Source: Longispora fulva (GTDB lineage: Bacteria; Actinomycetota; Actinomycetes; Mycobacteriales; Micromonosporaceae). Taken from it: a stretch of 64,000 nt of DNA. This document shows positions 43,385 to 52,908 of this stretch, piece after piece; the first letter of the stretch is position 1, and the number at the start of each line of letters is the position of its first letter. A program made the translations under genes and the position numbers. The notes beneath the pieces were generated by a model. The model was not told the origin of the DNA, ran no database searches, and was given only the letters and a program-made list of their open reading frames with translations. The stretch is from assembly GCF_015751905.1 (NCBI RefSeq), contig NZ_JADOUF010000001.1, forward strand, positions 2,294,001 to 2,358,000, read 5' to 3'.

Positions 43385-45442
43385 TCAGCCGGTGACGCTC
43401 GGCGCGCCGGTCTCGATGTGCCCGGTGAACCGCCGCGACCAGGTGCCGTCGGCCGACAGCGAGACCGCGAGGTCGTACCAGCCGTTGGTGTAGGCGACGG
43501 CGTTCCAGTAGTCGCTGACGGTCTGTCCGGCGGGCACGGTGTACGTCCACGGGCCGTCGGTGCGGTAGTTGGCGGCGGCCACTGTGAAGGTGACGGGCAC
43601 TGCCGAGCCGTTGACCATGTCGAGGAAGATCGCGAGTTTGCCGGTGCCGGCCTCCACCGCCACCCGCGAGCGGACCTCCACGTTGCGGCTCGCGCTGGTG
43701 GCGGTGCCGGTCAACCGGCGCAGGAACCGGTTGGGGCCGACGACGGTGAAGTCGTACCGGCCGCTGCCGAGGCCCGGGCCGCAGTTGAAGAAGTCGGTCA
43801 CCGGCTGGCCCGGCGACACCGTGTACTGCCACGGGCCGCCGCTGCGGAAAGCGTTGGCGTACACGGCGAAGTGCGCCGCGTGCCCGGCCAGCGGGCCGTC
43901 GTTGGCCATCGTGATGTTCAGTCGGATGCTGCCGTCGGCGCCGTAGTCCCAGGAGGAGATGTGCGCGGTGGGCTGGTAGGGCAGCGCGCGGGCCTGCCGG
44001 GTGCCGGGCTCCTGGGCGGGCAGGGCGTTGGTGGACGGCGACGGGTTGGGCAGCGGCCCGCAGTACGACGTCGAGATGGCCGCGCCGGGGGTGGGCAGCG
44101 CCGGCAGGCCGTACACGGGGTGGGCGAAGTCGAACGCCGAGGTCAGGTCGCCGCACACGGCCCGCCGCCACGCGCTGATGTACCGGCAGGTGGCCGGTTT
44201 GCCGATCGCCGTGCTCCAGGTTTCCAGGAACCGGAGCACGGAGGTGTGGTCGAAGGTCTCGGAGGTGACCCAGCCGCCCCGGCTCCACGGGGAGACGACG
44301 AACATCGGCACCCGGAAGCCGAGCCCGACCGGGGTGCCGCCGACGAACTCGTCCGGGGTGCCGGCTGGCGGTGCCGGCGGGGGCACGTGGTCGAAGAAGC
44401 CGTCGTTCTCGTCGTAGTTGACCAGCACGACGGTGCTGTTGAACACGGCGGGGTCGGCGTTGAGCGCGTTGAGGAGGCCGCTGACGAACCGTTCGCCGTT
44501 CACCGGCGGGCCGATCGGGTGCTCGGAGGTGGCCTGGTCGGTGACCACCCAGGACACCTGAGGCAGGGTGCCGGCACGCACGTCGGCGCGGATCGCCGCC
44601 AGGATGTCGTCCGGGGTGCTGCCGGAGACGCGGGGCACGCTGACCATGCCCCGGTCGTGCAGCGGGGTGCCGGGCGCGGCGTTGGCGAACTGGGTGAAGT
44701 AGGCCAGCGCGTTGTCGCCGTAGTTGTCGGAGGCGTTCTGGTAGACCCGCCAGCTGATCCCGGCGTCCTGGAGTTCCTCGGCGTAGGTGCGCCAGGTCAG
44801 GCCGGACTCCTCGCCGCCGTCCTTGGCCGGGGAGCCGAATCGGCCGGCCGCGTCGATCATTCCGCTCCAGTGGAAGGTGCGGTTCGGGCCGGTCGCGGTC
44901 AGGCCGGAGCTGTGGTAGGCGTCGCATAGGGTGTAGGCGTCGGCCAGCGCGTAGTGGAACGGCAGGTCCTTGCGATCCATAAAACCCATACACCCGATTT
45001 TGTACGCCTTCGCCGGCAGCCAGTTGTCCAGCTTGCCGCTGTTCCACGCCGAGTGCTGGTCCGACCAGCCGTGCGCCAGGTCGCCCTGGCACTGCGCGAG
45101 GGTCTCCGGGTCGGGGCTGCCGGACGGGCCGCGCAGCGGGAACGGGTACTGCCGACCGGACCAGTTCGGCTGATTGAACACCGAGTAGCCGCCGTTGATC
45201 GAGATCGCGGTGCGGTCGCCGAACCCGCGTACCCCGCGCATGGTGCCGAAATAGTGGTCGAAGCTGCGGTTCTCCTGCATCAGGATCACCACGTGCTTCA
45301 CGTCGGCGATCGTGCCGGTGCCCGCCACCGCGACCTCCGGCCCCGGCGCGGCCCCGGGTGCCGCCGCCGAGGCCGCCGGCAGCGCGACGCTGCCCGCCAC
45401 CCCGGCCGATCCGATCAGAAACCTGCGTCGCGCGATGCCCAT
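43385..45442 (-). CDS. Tat-exported phosphocholine-specific phospholipase C family protein
   Basis: ATG at 45442 has GGAGG 7 bases upstream; a longer frame to 45481 is less likely. The 685-residue product begins with a twin-arginine signal (RRRFLIGSAG) and a hydrophobic stretch. The phosphoesterase domain has the metal-site motif VVILMQENRSFDHYFGTM, TGPNRTFHWSGM, NYDENDGFFDHVPPP and FDHTSVLRFLE. The C-terminus holds two DUF756 domains (about 495-585 and 590-680; each with GPW-YTV--G). The family hydrolyses phosphatidylcholine or sphingomyelin outside the cell; in many actinomycetes it is induced at low phosphate (not shown here). Confidence 0.95.
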   Translation of the reverse strand: MGIARRRFLIGSAGVAGSVALPAASAAAPGAAPGPEVAVAGTGTIADVKHVVILMQENRSFDHYFGTMRGVRGFGDRTAISINGGYSVFNQPNWSGRQYPFPLRGPSGSPDPETLAQCQGDLAHGWSDQHSAWNSGKLDNWLPAKAYKIGCMGFMDRKDLPFHYALADAYTLCDAYHSSGLTATGPNRTFHWSGMIDAAGRFGSPAKDGGEESGLTWRTYAEELQDAGISWRVYQNASDNYGDNALAYFTQFANAAPGTPLHDRGMVSVPRVSGSTPDDILAAIRADVRAGTLPQVSWVVTDQATSEHPIGPPVNGERFVSGLLNALNADPAVFNSTVVLVNYDENDGFFDHVPPPAPPAGTPDEFVGGTPVGLGFRVPMFVVSPWSRGGWVTSETFDHTSVLRFLETWSTAIGKPATCRYISAWRRAVCGDLTSAFDFAHPVYGLPALPTPGAAISTSYCGPLPNPSPSTNALPAQEPGTRQARALPYQPTAHISSWDYGADGSIRLNITMANDGPLAGHAAHFAVYANAFRSGGPWQYTVSPGQPVTDFFNCGPGLGSGRYDFTVVGPNRFLRRLTGTATSASRNVEVRSRVAVEAGTGKLAIFLDMVNGSAVPVTFTVAAANYRTDGPWTYTVPAGQTVSDYWNAVAYTNGWYDLAVSLSADGTWSRRFTGHIETGAPSVTG

Positions 45443-45531
45443 CGGTGCCTCCAGCGGTCCAGACCAATCCAACCGGCGCACAGATTAGGGGCGCAGGGTG
45501 ACCGACGGGCGGCGGATTGTCGATGGCCAGA

Positions 45532-45547
45532 TGTCCGAACGCGGACA
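45532..45547. promoter_or_regulatory. inverted repeat, candidate operator
   Basis: TGTCCG-AACG-CGGACA lies in the divergent region between the phospholipase C gene and the small ORF at 45591. It is embedded in a longer imperfect repeat that includes GATTGTC at 45515 and GGACAATC at 45543. Confidence 0.4.
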
Positions 45548-45590
45548 ATCCCACGCGTGTTCAACCCGAGAGAGAGCTGAGGGGCCATCC

Positions 45591-45722
45591 ATGAGGATCG
45601 CCGAGTTCCCCGTGTCGGCGGCGCGGGCCGGTGTGGCCGAGGCCTTGACGGAGGACATGGCCACGGGCGACATCAGAACCTTGTGGAGCGTCCCGGCCGA
45701 CCCGATGGAGGTGACGCCTTGA
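45591..45722 (+). CDS. 43-residue ORF coupled to the PhzF-like gene
   Basis: ATG at 45591 follows GAGGGG at about 7 bases. The peptide (MRIAEFPVSAARAGVAEALT ... PMEVTP) is acidic, without membrane segment or known motif. Its TGA stop overlaps the TTG start of the PhzF-like gene, and the ribosome site of that gene lies inside it. It may serve translational coupling or be a truncated gene. Confidence 0.4.
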   Translation: MRIAEFPVSAARAGVAEALTEDMATGDIRTLWSVPADPMEVTP

Positions 45723-46588
45723 TCGACGTGACGATCATCGACGCGTGCCGGCGACAGGGCCGGGGCGGCAGTCCGACCGCCGTCCTTGACGATGCGCCGT
45801 TCACCGATGCCGAGCGACGGCGCATCCCCGCTGCGACAGGCACCTCGCATGCCGTGTTCATCGCCGCGGGTGACGGCGACGATCGGGCGCGACCGTCGTA
45901 CCGGCTCCGTTTCTTCACCAGCGAGGGCGAGTTGCCCGCCTGCGGTCACGGCACAGTCGCGGCACTGGCGCTTCTCGCCCTACGCCACGGCGGCGCCGAC
46001 TACCGGGCCGTGCTGCACACAACAGGCCGCGTATTCGAAGGCTGGGCGAGGCGAGAACGAGACGGCCTGATGGCCACGTTCGATCCGGGCCCGATCCGTC
46101 TGCGGGACGCCGGGGAGTCCGAACTCCGGGCGATCGTGACCGCTCTCGGCCTGACGGGCGAAGCTCTTGCCGACGGCGCCTGTGTCGCCTCACCTGGCCG
46201 GCCGCGGCTCCTGCTGCCCGTGCGATCGCGCACCGTGCTTGCCGAACTCCGTCCGGACTTCGCCACGCTGCGCCAAGCCTGTGACCGCTACGGACTGCTG
46301 GGCTGCTACGCGTACTCAGGCCCCGAGGCGGACGGTCAGGCGTCAGCCCGGATGTTCGCCCCGTCGATCGGCGTCCCCGAGGATGTCGCCAACGCCAACA
46401 GCACCGCATGTCTGGCCGCATGCCTCGCGGCTCAGGGCGTCACCAGTATCGCGGTCGACATGGGCGATCACCTCGGCAGACCGTCCACGATCACCGCCAG
46501 CACACACAGCAGCGCGTCCGGCACCCTGATCCGCCTGGGCGGCGCCGCACAATTCGCGCGTGCCGTCCGCCTCCCCCAGCGCGGCTGA
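45719..46588 (+). CDS. PhzF-family protein
   Basis: TTG at 45719 is chosen because GGAGG lies 7 bases upstream; GTG 45683 is also in frame. The 289-residue product has the two-lobed PhzF pattern: IDACRRQGRGGSPTAVLDDA, FFTSEGELPACGHGTVAALALL in the first half and ARMFAPSIGVPEDVANANSTACLAACL in the second. The position of the catalytic Glu of PhzF (ETxF) reads SHAVFI here, so isomerase activity is doubtful. No phenazine genes are nearby. It could be an epimerase/isomerase-like protein of unknown substrate. Confidence 0.82.
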   Translation: MIDVTIIDACRRQGRGGSPTAVLDDAPFTDAERRRIPAATGTSHAVFIAAGDGDDRARPSYRLRFFTSEGELPACGHGTVAALALLALRHGGADYRAVLHTTGRVFEGWARRERDGLMATFDPGPIRLRDAGESELRAIVTALGLTGEALADGACVASPGRPRLLLPVRSRTVLAELRPDFATLRQACDRYGLLGCYAYSGPEADGQASARMFAPSIGVPEDVANANSTACLAACLAAQGVTSIAVDMGDHLGRPSTITASTHSSASGTLIRLGGAAQFARAVRLPQRG

Positions 46589-46625
46589 CACGAAGGCGGG
46601 TTCGAGTCCAGGCACTGGATGCATA

Positions 46626-46652
46626 AAGCATTCATATAAAACTGCTATGCTT
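46626..46652. promoter_or_regulatory. promoter/operator of the MarR-MFS operon
   Basis: An AT-rich island holds AAGCAT (46626-46631) and ATGCTT (46647-46652) as an inverted repeat; TATGCT at 46646-46651 would serve as a -10 element. It ends six bases before the MarR start, a good place for autorepression. Confidence 0.5.
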
Positions 46653-46657
46653 CAATC

Positions 46658-47116
46658 ATGAGTCGTCAAGACGCCAGTGGTCGCGCTTCCGAGGCGATCG
46701 GGTCAGCCCTCTACGGACTGGCCACCAGGGCCGTGAGACGTCTTCCCCGCGACATGAGCCTCACGTCCGCCGCCACCCTGGCCACCCTGGACAGGACCGG
46801 CCCACGACGCATCACCGATTTGGCCGCGGTCGAGGGTGTCACCCAGCCCGCGATGACCGTCCTGGTTCGGGTGATGGAGGAATCCGGGCTGGTCGAGCGG
46901 ACAGGCGATCCGTCCGACAGACGGGTCACGCTGGTGTGCCTGACCGAGGCCGGCGCGTCGTACGTTCGGGCGCGGCGCCAGGCTGGCGTCCACGCGCTGG
47001 AGCGGTTGATAGACCAACTCGCTGACGACGAGGTCGAGGCCTTGGTGGCAGCCCTTCCGGCGCTGCTGCATCTGGCAGCGCTCGAGAACCAAGACCGAGA
47101 AGGGCTGAAGCAGTGA
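46658..47116 (+). CDS. MarR-family transcriptional regulator
   Basis: ATG at 46658, 152 residues. The winged helix-turn-helix is standard: SLTSAATLATLDRTGPRRITDLAAVEGVTQPAMTVLVRVMEESGLVERTGDPSDRRVTLVCLTEAG, with the DxRxxxxxLT wing. N- and C-terminal helices form the dimer domain. The MFS transporter gene follows after 43 bp in the same direction, so this is probably a repressor of that efflux pump that responds to the pump substrate. The operator candidate is immediately upstream. Confidence 0.93.
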   Translation: MSRQDASGRASEAIGSALYGLATRAVRRLPRDMSLTSAATLATLDRTGPRRITDLAAVEGVTQPAMTVLVRVMEESGLVERTGDPSDRRVTLVCLTEAGASYVRARRQAGVHALERLIDQLADDEVEALVAALPALLHLAALENQDREGLKQ

Positions 47117-47159
47117 CAGGTCCCGGCCTGTTCGAACACGTCACGACCGAAACCAGCCG

Positions 47160-48593
47160 ATGAGCACCACCCCGGAGCACTCCGAGGCGCGACTGCTGGT
47201 CCCCTCCCAGATATTCATCGCCCTGGTGGTTGCGGCAGTCGCCAGCCTGGGAACGCCGCTCATCACCAGCGTGGCAACCACGTTCCACGTCTCGCTCGAC
47301 AACGCGCAGTGGACGCTGACCATCACGCTGCTGAGCGGCGCCGTCGCCACGCCCGTCCTCGGCCGGCTCGGAGCCGGCCCACATCGACGAGCCACCATTC
47401 TCGCGACGCTGGCGGTCGTCGTCGCCGGCAGTGCGCTCACCGTGCTACCGCTGCCGTTCGCGGGGCTGCTCGCCGGCAGGGCGGCCCAAGGCGTCGGGCT
47501 CGGCCTGACGGCGCTCATGATGGGCGTGGCCCGCGACCATCTTCCCGAGGGGCGCAGCGCGGCCACGATCGCCCTGATCTCGGTGGTCTCGATCATCGGG
47601 GCCGGCGTCGGCTACCCGCTGGCCGGGCTGCTCACCGAGTTCGGCGGGGTGCGGGCCGCCTATGGCCTGGGCCTGTTCGTCACCGCTATCGCTCTCCTGG
47701 CGGCGTGGCGCGCCATGCCCGCAGCTCCGGATGGCCGCTCCGCCCACGTGGACGTGGCGGGCGCGCTCCTCCTGGCGGGCGGTCTGTCCCTCGTCCTTTT
47801 CCTCGCGAGTCAGAGGAGCCTATGGAGCCATCACCTCGAGGTGGCGGTGGTCCTCGCCATCGTCGCCGTGCTCCTCCTCTGCGGCTGGATCGCCTCCGAG
47901 CTGCGCAGTAGGACGCCCCTGGTCGATGTCCGGGCGGTACGGCACCCGGCGGTCGCCGGAGCGAACATCGCCATGTTCGTCGGCGGGAGCGGCATGTACC
48001 TCCTCCTCACACTCATCACCAGGTACGCGCAGACGCCACACAGCGCCGGCTACGGCTTCGGGCTGACCACCTTCGTCGCCGGGCTGGTCCTCGTCCCGTT
48101 CTCTGTGATGGGGTTCGTCGCCGGCAAGCTCACGCCTACGTTTCGGAGGCGGATCGACGCCTCCTTCCTCGTGGCCGGCAGCGCCGTCGTCGTCGGTGGC
48201 GGGTTCGTCCTCTTCGCGGCGCTTCGGTCGAACCTGGCCGAACTGTTCGCGGCAATAGGCGTGCTGGGCTTCGGTGTCGGCGGCTTCGCGGCCGCCATGC
48301 CCGGCGTCATCCTGGCCGTCACCCCAGCGAGCGAGACGTCGAGCGCCATGAGCTTCAACTATGTCGTCCGCAGCGTCGGGTACTCCTTGGGCAGCGCCAT
48401 AGGCGGCCTGATCCTGGCCGCCGGCACCGACACCGGCCATCTCTTCCCGAACGACAGCGCATACACCACGGCAGCGCTGATCGGCATCGCCGCGATGGCG
48501 TTCACCACCATGACCAGCCTCGCTCTCGCCCGCCGCCGCTCGCCCGAGACCAGCCCGACCGGCGCACCGAGCCAGGACCGGTCGAGTCGATGA
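47160..48593 (+). CDS. MFS transporter, drug-efflux type
   Basis: ATG at 47160, 477 residues. About 14 membrane helices are visible, in line with the DHA2 group. Motif A-like LGRLGAGPHRRATIL and motif C-like ISVVSIIGAGVGYPLAGLL are present in the first half. The C-terminus is a short Ser/Arg-rich tail. It is in an operon with the MarR regulator and likely exports a toxic compound; the substrate is unknown. Confidence 0.92.
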   Translation: MSTTPEHSEARLLVPSQIFIALVVAAVASLGTPLITSVATTFHVSLDNAQWTLTITLLSGAVATPVLGRLGAGPHRRATILATLAVVVAGSALTVLPLPFAGLLAGRAAQGVGLGLTALMMGVARDHLPEGRSAATIALISVVSIIGAGVGYPLAGLLTEFGGVRAAYGLGLFVTAIALLAAWRAMPAAPDGRSAHVDVAGALLLAGGLSLVLFLASQRSLWSHHLEVAVVLAIVAVLLLCGWIASELRSRTPLVDVRAVRHPAVAGANIAMFVGGSGMYLLLTLITRYAQTPHSAGYGFGLTTFVAGLVLVPFSVMGFVAGKLTPTFRRRIDASFLVAGSAVVVGGGFVLFAALRSNLAELFAAIGVLGFGVGGFAAAMPGVILAVTPASETSSAMSFNYVVRSVGYSLGSAIGGLILAAGTDTGHLFPNDSAYTTAALIGIAAMAFTTMTSLALARRRSPETSPTGAPSQDRSSR

Positions 48594-48715
48594 CAGGCTC
48601 GCCGGACGAGCTGTGGCCTGACCGGCGCCTTCTGGATCAGTTCTCGAACTCCGGCCCCAGGTCGCCGCAGCTACCGCCGGGCCCAGCCGTGTGATCGCAC
48701 CGTGGATGCCACAGC

Positions 48716-49045
48716 TCAGCGCAGCGGGCTGCCCGCCCCCACATGGAAGTGCAGGTGCTTGGAGTCCTGATATTCGCCAATGTTCGTCACGACCCGACAA
48801 GCGCCATGATCGCGGGTGACCTGCTCGGCGACCCTGCGCACCACTGCCAACACCTCATGCAACAGTGCCTCATCAGCACCACCAAGGTCCACCAGAGACG
48901 GAACATGGACCTTAGGAACCACAACGATGTGCGCAGGCCAGTACGGCCTGGTGTGATGAAAAGCTAAGACCCCGCTGGTCTCGGCAACCACCGTCACCGG
49001 AGTACGGCCGCTGAGGGCTTCCTCGCAGTAGAAGTCACTCGTCAT
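48716..49045 (-). CDS. HIT-family hydrolase
   Basis: ATG at 49045, 109 residues; the start has no clear ribosome site, but TACGTT lies 8 bases upstream, so a leaderless transcript is possible. The histidine triad is HLHFHVGAG, preceded by the usual VVVPKVHVPSLVDL and VVTNIGEYQDSKHLHFH segments. HIT proteins hydrolyse nucleoside phosphoramidates or similar AMP conjugates. It stands alone. Its length is that of a minimal HIT domain. Confidence 0.9.
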   Translation of the reverse strand: MTSDFYCEEALSGRTPVTVVAETSGVLAFHHTRPYWPAHIVVVPKVHVPSLVDLGGADEALLHEVLAVVRRVAEQVTRDHGACRVVTNIGEYQDSKHLHFHVGAGSPLR

Positions 49046-49171
49046 GCCCAACAACGTACTCGCCTTCGCAGTACCCACGCCGCCGGAGCACTCCCCAAGG
49101 CGTCCAACCATCCGGCCACTGCCTTGACAAGAACATAGGGGCACCCCCGAGATCAGGCGTCCATCGCGGTC

Positions 49172-50806
49172 TCAGAGGACTGGGTCCTTGCGCGGCTTGA
49201 AGCGCTGCTCGTAGTCGTAGGCGGCCCGGATGAGTCTGCCGTCGTCCAGGTAGCCGCCGATCAGGGTCAGCCCCAGGGGCTCGCCCGAGGCGCGGTAGCC
49301 GGCGGGCACGCTGATGGCCGGGTACCCGGCGTGGGCGTACACGATGGAATCGTTGTTGGCGAGACTCAGCAGGATGTCGACCTGGTTGTCCCGAAGCGTG
49401 CTGTCGATCGCCGCGCGGGCCCTGGTCCGTGACTCGGCCGCGTTGTCAGGCCCCGGGTCACCCAGTGCCTCCTCGAGAAGCTTCTGCCCCCACGGTGCCC
49501 GGTTCGCGAGATCCTGCTTGTTGAAGGCGATGACCTCGGCCAGGGAGGCGACCGGTGCGCCGGTCTCGGCCAGGTAGCTGTCGACGTCACGCCGGAAGTC
49601 GTGCAGGAGCACATCGCCGTGCGTGTCGGAAACGAATGTGACCTCGTCCTCGGGGAAGCTGACGTCCTTGACCACCGCTCCTGCGGCCTTCAGGTTCGCG
49701 ACCGCCTTGTCCTTGATCTCCTGGTCGCCCTTGCGGGGTGCACCGGACGGGAGCACCCCGACCCGCAGCCCGCCGAGGCCACCAGGGCTGAGGAACGTGG
49801 TGAAGTCCGTCGTCGCCAGGGAGCGGGCGGCTTCGGCGTCGGCACCGGTGGCGCCGGGGCCGCGCAGCCCGTTGAGGAGCACGGCCAGATCCGGGACGGT
49901 ACGGCCTATCGGCCCCGCCGTGTCCACCGCACCGGAGATCGGGATGATGCGGTCGCCGCTCAGCAGCCCGATGCTCGGGTGCAGGGCGAAGACCGAGTTC
50001 TGCGAGGCGGGGTAGATCAGCGAACCCGTCGTCTCGGCGCCGACTGTCACCGCCGCCAGCCGGGCCGAGGCGGCCACGGCGGATCCGGAGCTCGACCCGC
50101 CGACGTCGTACTTCCCGTAGGGGCTGCGGGTCTGTCCGCCCAGCACGCTGAACCCGCTGGGTGCCTCGGAGTCCATGTAGTACGACCACTCGCTGAGGTT
50201 GGTCTTACCCAGGATGATCGCCCCGGCCTCGCGGAGCCTCGCGACGATGAAGGCGTCCCGGCCGGAGCGCGCGTCGCGGAGCGCGGCCACCCCGGCGGTC
50301 GTGGGCATGCGGTCACCGGTGGCGATGTTGTCCTTCAGCAGTACCGGGATGCCATGCATCGCCCCCAGCCCCGGCGTGGCGGCGGCCCGCTCGCGGTCCT
50401 TGTCCCTGGCCGTGGTCAGCGCGTCGGGATTGACGGTGAGGACGGCGCGCAGCTTGCCGGAGTCGTATTTCTCGATGCGCTTGAGGTAGTACAACGTGAG
50501 CTGTTCGGCGGTGAGGCGGCCAGCGGCCATCTGCTCGCGGAGTCCGCGGATGTCAGCCCCGGCGATCTGGCTGTCCCAGGCGCTGAGCTGCGCATCGGAG
50601 ACCGCGCCCAGTTCGGCGGCGAAGGGCGAAAGGTCCGGTGGCCGGGCTCCCTGATAGGACGGCGTCGAGTACTGCCGGCGGATCTGGCTGTCCACGAGCC
50701 GGTCGGGGATGGACCGCACGAACGACCGCACTGCCGCCGCGGCGCCCCCACCGACGACCAGCACCCCTGAGACAGCGACCAGCAGGATCTTCTTCCAGCG
50801 CCGCAT
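49172..50806 (-). CDS. membrane-anchored or secreted amidase (amidase signature family)
   Basis: ATG at 50806, 544 residues. An N-terminal hydrophobic segment (about 7-27) suggests an uncleaved anchor or signal. The amidase-signature triad is Lys158 (LLKDNI), a Ser in GGSSSGSAVA (about 239) and nucleophile Ser262 in GAETTGSLIYPAS. The C-terminus has AGYPAISVPAGY, also typical. Extracytoplasmic members of the family act on peptide amides or wall-related substrates; the substrate is not known. It is a single gene. Confidence 0.92.
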   Translation of the reverse strand: MRRWKKILLVAVSGVLVVGGGAAAAVRSFVRSIPDRLVDSQIRRQYSTPSYQGARPPDLSPFAAELGAVSDAQLSAWDSQIAGADIRGLREQMAAGRLTAEQLTLYYLKRIEKYDSGKLRAVLTVNPDALTTARDKDRERAAATPGLGAMHGIPVLLKDNIATGDRMPTTAGVAALRDARSGRDAFIVARLREAGAIILGKTNLSEWSYYMDSEAPSGFSVLGGQTRSPYGKYDVGGSSSGSAVAASARLAAVTVGAETTGSLIYPASQNSVFALHPSIGLLSGDRIIPISGAVDTAGPIGRTVPDLAVLLNGLRGPGATGADAEAARSLATTDFTTFLSPGGLGGLRVGVLPSGAPRKGDQEIKDKAVANLKAAGAVVKDVSFPEDEVTFVSDTHGDVLLHDFRRDVDSYLAETGAPVASLAEVIAFNKQDLANRAPWGQKLLEEALGDPGPDNAAESRTRARAAIDSTLRDNQVDILLSLANNDSIVYAHAGYPAISVPAGYRASGEPLGLTLIGGYLDDGRLIRAAYDYEQRFKPRKDPVL

Positions 50807-50933
50807 GACCACCCCCAGTCAACATGGTCACATACCGGCACATTTTTCGCGATCTGATTGCACACAGCGCCATGGCGTCGCGCCGGCACCGTCACCGCAC
50901 TGGAGTTAGCTGAGGATCAAGGATTGGGCCAGG

Positions 50934-51635
50934 TCATGTCCGGGTGGGGCCATCCACGACCGGCAGGGCCAGGCTGGAGATGCCGCCGAGGATGAGATTG
51001 ATGCCGGCGAGGAACTCCTCGCGGTCATCGTGGTCGCGCAGCTGGTCGGCGACGGTCCGCGTGAACGGGTACTCGATCGGATCGAGGTTCGCCCACTCGG
51101 CCGACGCGGTTGCGAGGGCCGCGGTCCGGTCCGTGCCCGGTTCGTGCGCCCGGGCGTTCGCGGCGTTTTGTCTGCCGACGCCGAGGATGTAGTTCCACAA
51201 GGCCGCGGCCGCAGTGAATTGAGCCGCCGTGGGGACGCTGAGCGCTTGGATCTGGCGTCCGAGGCGTTCGAAAATCCGCAGCATCGTCGGCTGCGATGGA
51301 GCGCCGGAGAGCTGGGTGCCAGCCCAGGGGTGCGCGTCGACCGCGTCGAACACACCGAGCGCGACCGCCCGGATCGCCTCCTCGGGGGTGTCCTCGGCGA
51401 CGTCGGCCGCCGTTGCGTGGGTCAGGACGGCGTCGGTGGCGGCGGTGAGGAGTTCGTCCTTGTTCGCGACGTGCCAGTAGATCGCACCGGGCCCGGTCTT
51501 CAGGTGCGCCGCGAGGGCCCGGAACGTCAGGCCGCCTTCGCCCGCGGCGTCGAGCAGCTCGACGGCGGCGTCAACGATGCGCTTGCGGGAGAGTGCGTCC
51601 GTTCGCCGACGTGTGTCACCCGTCTCCGTTGCCAT
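50934..51635 (-). CDS. TetR-family regulator with TetR_C-type ligand domain
   Basis: ATG at 51635, 233 residues. The DNA-binding part is LSRKRIVDAAVELLDAAGEGGLTFRALAAHLKTGPGAIYWHVANKDELL, and the C-terminal helical domain (WAGTQLSGAPSQPTMLRIFERLGRQ) is like that of tetracycline-type repressors. The divergent flavin monooxygenase gene and the two operators between them reproduce the tetR-tetX type of arrangement. It is expected to repress both genes until an inducer binds. Confidence 0.93.
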   Translation of the reverse strand: MATETGDTRRRTDALSRKRIVDAAVELLDAAGEGGLTFRALAAHLKTGPGAIYWHVANKDELLTAATDAVLTHATAADVAEDTPEEAIRAVALGVFDAVDAHPWAGTQLSGAPSQPTMLRIFERLGRQIQALSVPTAAQFTAAAALWNYILGVGRQNAANARAHEPGTDRTAALATASAEWANLDPIEYPFTRTVADQLRDHDDREEFLAGINLILGGISSLALPVVDGPTRT

Positions 51636-51644
51636 GCACTCATC

Positions 51645-51694
51645 TTGACAGATCTGGAACGTTGTTCCAAGCTGGGTACTGGAACGGCGTTCCA
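51645..51694. promoter_or_regulatory. two TetR-type operators with a TTGACA element
   Basis: TGGAAC-GTT-GTTCCA (51655-51669) and TGGAAC-GGC-GTTCCA (51680-51694) are identical in both arms, with centres 25 bp apart, in the 106-bp divergent region. TTGACA at 51645-51650 is a consensus -35 on the plus strand; the -10 is not clear. Confidence 0.8.
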
Positions 51695-51741
51695 GAGTCG
51701 CGCGGTCAAGCTCCGTGCGGCCTTCGATGGAGGAAATCACC

Positions 51742-52884
51742 ATGACCACTCCCGTCACGATCATCGGCGCGGGGCTCGGCGGACTGACCCTCGCCCGCGT
51801 CCTGCACCTGCACGGCATCCCGGCGACCATCTACGAGGCGGAGGCTTCCTCGACCGCCCGCACCCAGGGCGGGATGCTCGACATCCACGACTACAACGGC
51901 CAACTCGCCCTCAGGTCAGCCGGTCTGTACGACCAGTTCGTCGACCTCATCCACGCGGGCGGCGAGGCGTCGCGGGTGCTCGACAGGGACGGCACCGTCC
52001 TGCTCGACCGGCCCGACGACGGCACCGGCGGCCGGCCCGAGGTCCACCGGGGCGACCTGCGCCAGATTCTGCTCGACTCCCTTCCGGCCGACACCATCAG
52101 ATGGGGGCACAAGGTCACCGCGATCCGTCCCCTCGGCGACGGCCGGCACGAGCTGACGTTCGCCGACGGCTCGATCGTGACGAGCAGCCTGCTGGTCGGC
52201 GCGGACGGCGCCTGGTCACGCGTACGCCCGCTGCTGTCGGATGCCGAACCCGCCTACGTCGGCACATCCTTCATCGAGACGTACCTGTTCGACGCCGACG
52301 ATCGTCACCCCGCCAGCGCGAAGGCGGTCGGCGGCGGCGCACTGTTCGCACTGGCACCCGGGAAAGGAATCCTCGCCCACCGCGAGCCCGGCGGCACCCT
52401 GCACACCTACGTGGCGCTGACCAGGCCGCCAGGTTGGATCGCCGACATCGACGTCACCGACACCGAGGCAGCCACCACCACGGTCGCCGCAGAGCTCGAC
52501 GGCTGGGCCCCGGAGCTCACCGCACTGATCACCAACAGTGACACCGCCCCCGTCCTACGGACCATCAACGCGCTGCCGATCGAACACCGGTGGGACCGGG
52601 TGCCCGGCGTGACCCTCATCGGCGACGCCGCCCACCTGATGTCACCATTCGCCGGCGAGGGCGCCAACCTCGCCATGTTCGACGGCGCCGAACTCGCCAC
52701 AGCCATCGCCGCCCATCCCGACGACGTCGAGGCCGCGCTCACCGAGTACGAGAACGCCCTGTTCCCCCGCAGCGCCGAGGCCGCCGCCGAAGCCGCGCAC
52801 AACCACAGGATCTGCTTCGACGAGGACGCCCCACAGGGCCTCATCGGCCTGTTCAGCAGTTCGTCGCCACCGGCCGGCCGCTGA
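51742..52884 (+). CDS. FAD-dependent monooxygenase (PHBH/TetX-like)
   Basis: ATG at 51742 follows GGAGG at 8 bases; 380 residues. The FAD fold has [15 protein letters not shown] with the acidic residue at the end of strand two (YEAE), the DG-like motif [13 protein letters not shown], and the GD motif [30 protein letters not shown]. The overall pattern is close to TetX-type enzymes, which hydroxylate tetracyclines, but the natural substrate here cannot be told from sequence. It is controlled together with the divergent TetR gene. Confidence 0.93.
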   Translation: MTTPVTIIGAGLGGLTLARVLHLHGIPATIYEAEASSTARTQGGMLDIHDYNGQLALRSAGLYDQFVDLIHAGGEASRVLDRDGTVLLDRPDDGTGGRPEVHRGDLRQILLDSLPADTIRWGHKVTAIRPLGDGRHELTFADGSIVTSSLLVGADGAWSRVRPLLSDAEPAYVGTSFIETYLFDADDRHPASAKAVGGGALFALAPGKGILAHREPGGTLHTYVALTRPPGWIADIDVTDTEAATTTVAAELDGWAPELTALITNSDTAPVLRTINALPIEHRWDRVPGVTLIGDAAHLMSPFAGEGANLAMFDGAELATAIAAHPDDVEAALTEYENALFPRSAEAAAEAAHNHRICFDEDAPQGLIGLFSSSSPPAGR

Positions 52885-52908
52885 CTCTCGCTCCGCCATG
52901 GCATGTCG

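Noticed and set aside
42141-45554. 1137-codon open frame on the minus strand
   Set aside because: It is an alternate frame of the phospholipase C and DUF418 genes, runs through terminators and has low-complexity composition.
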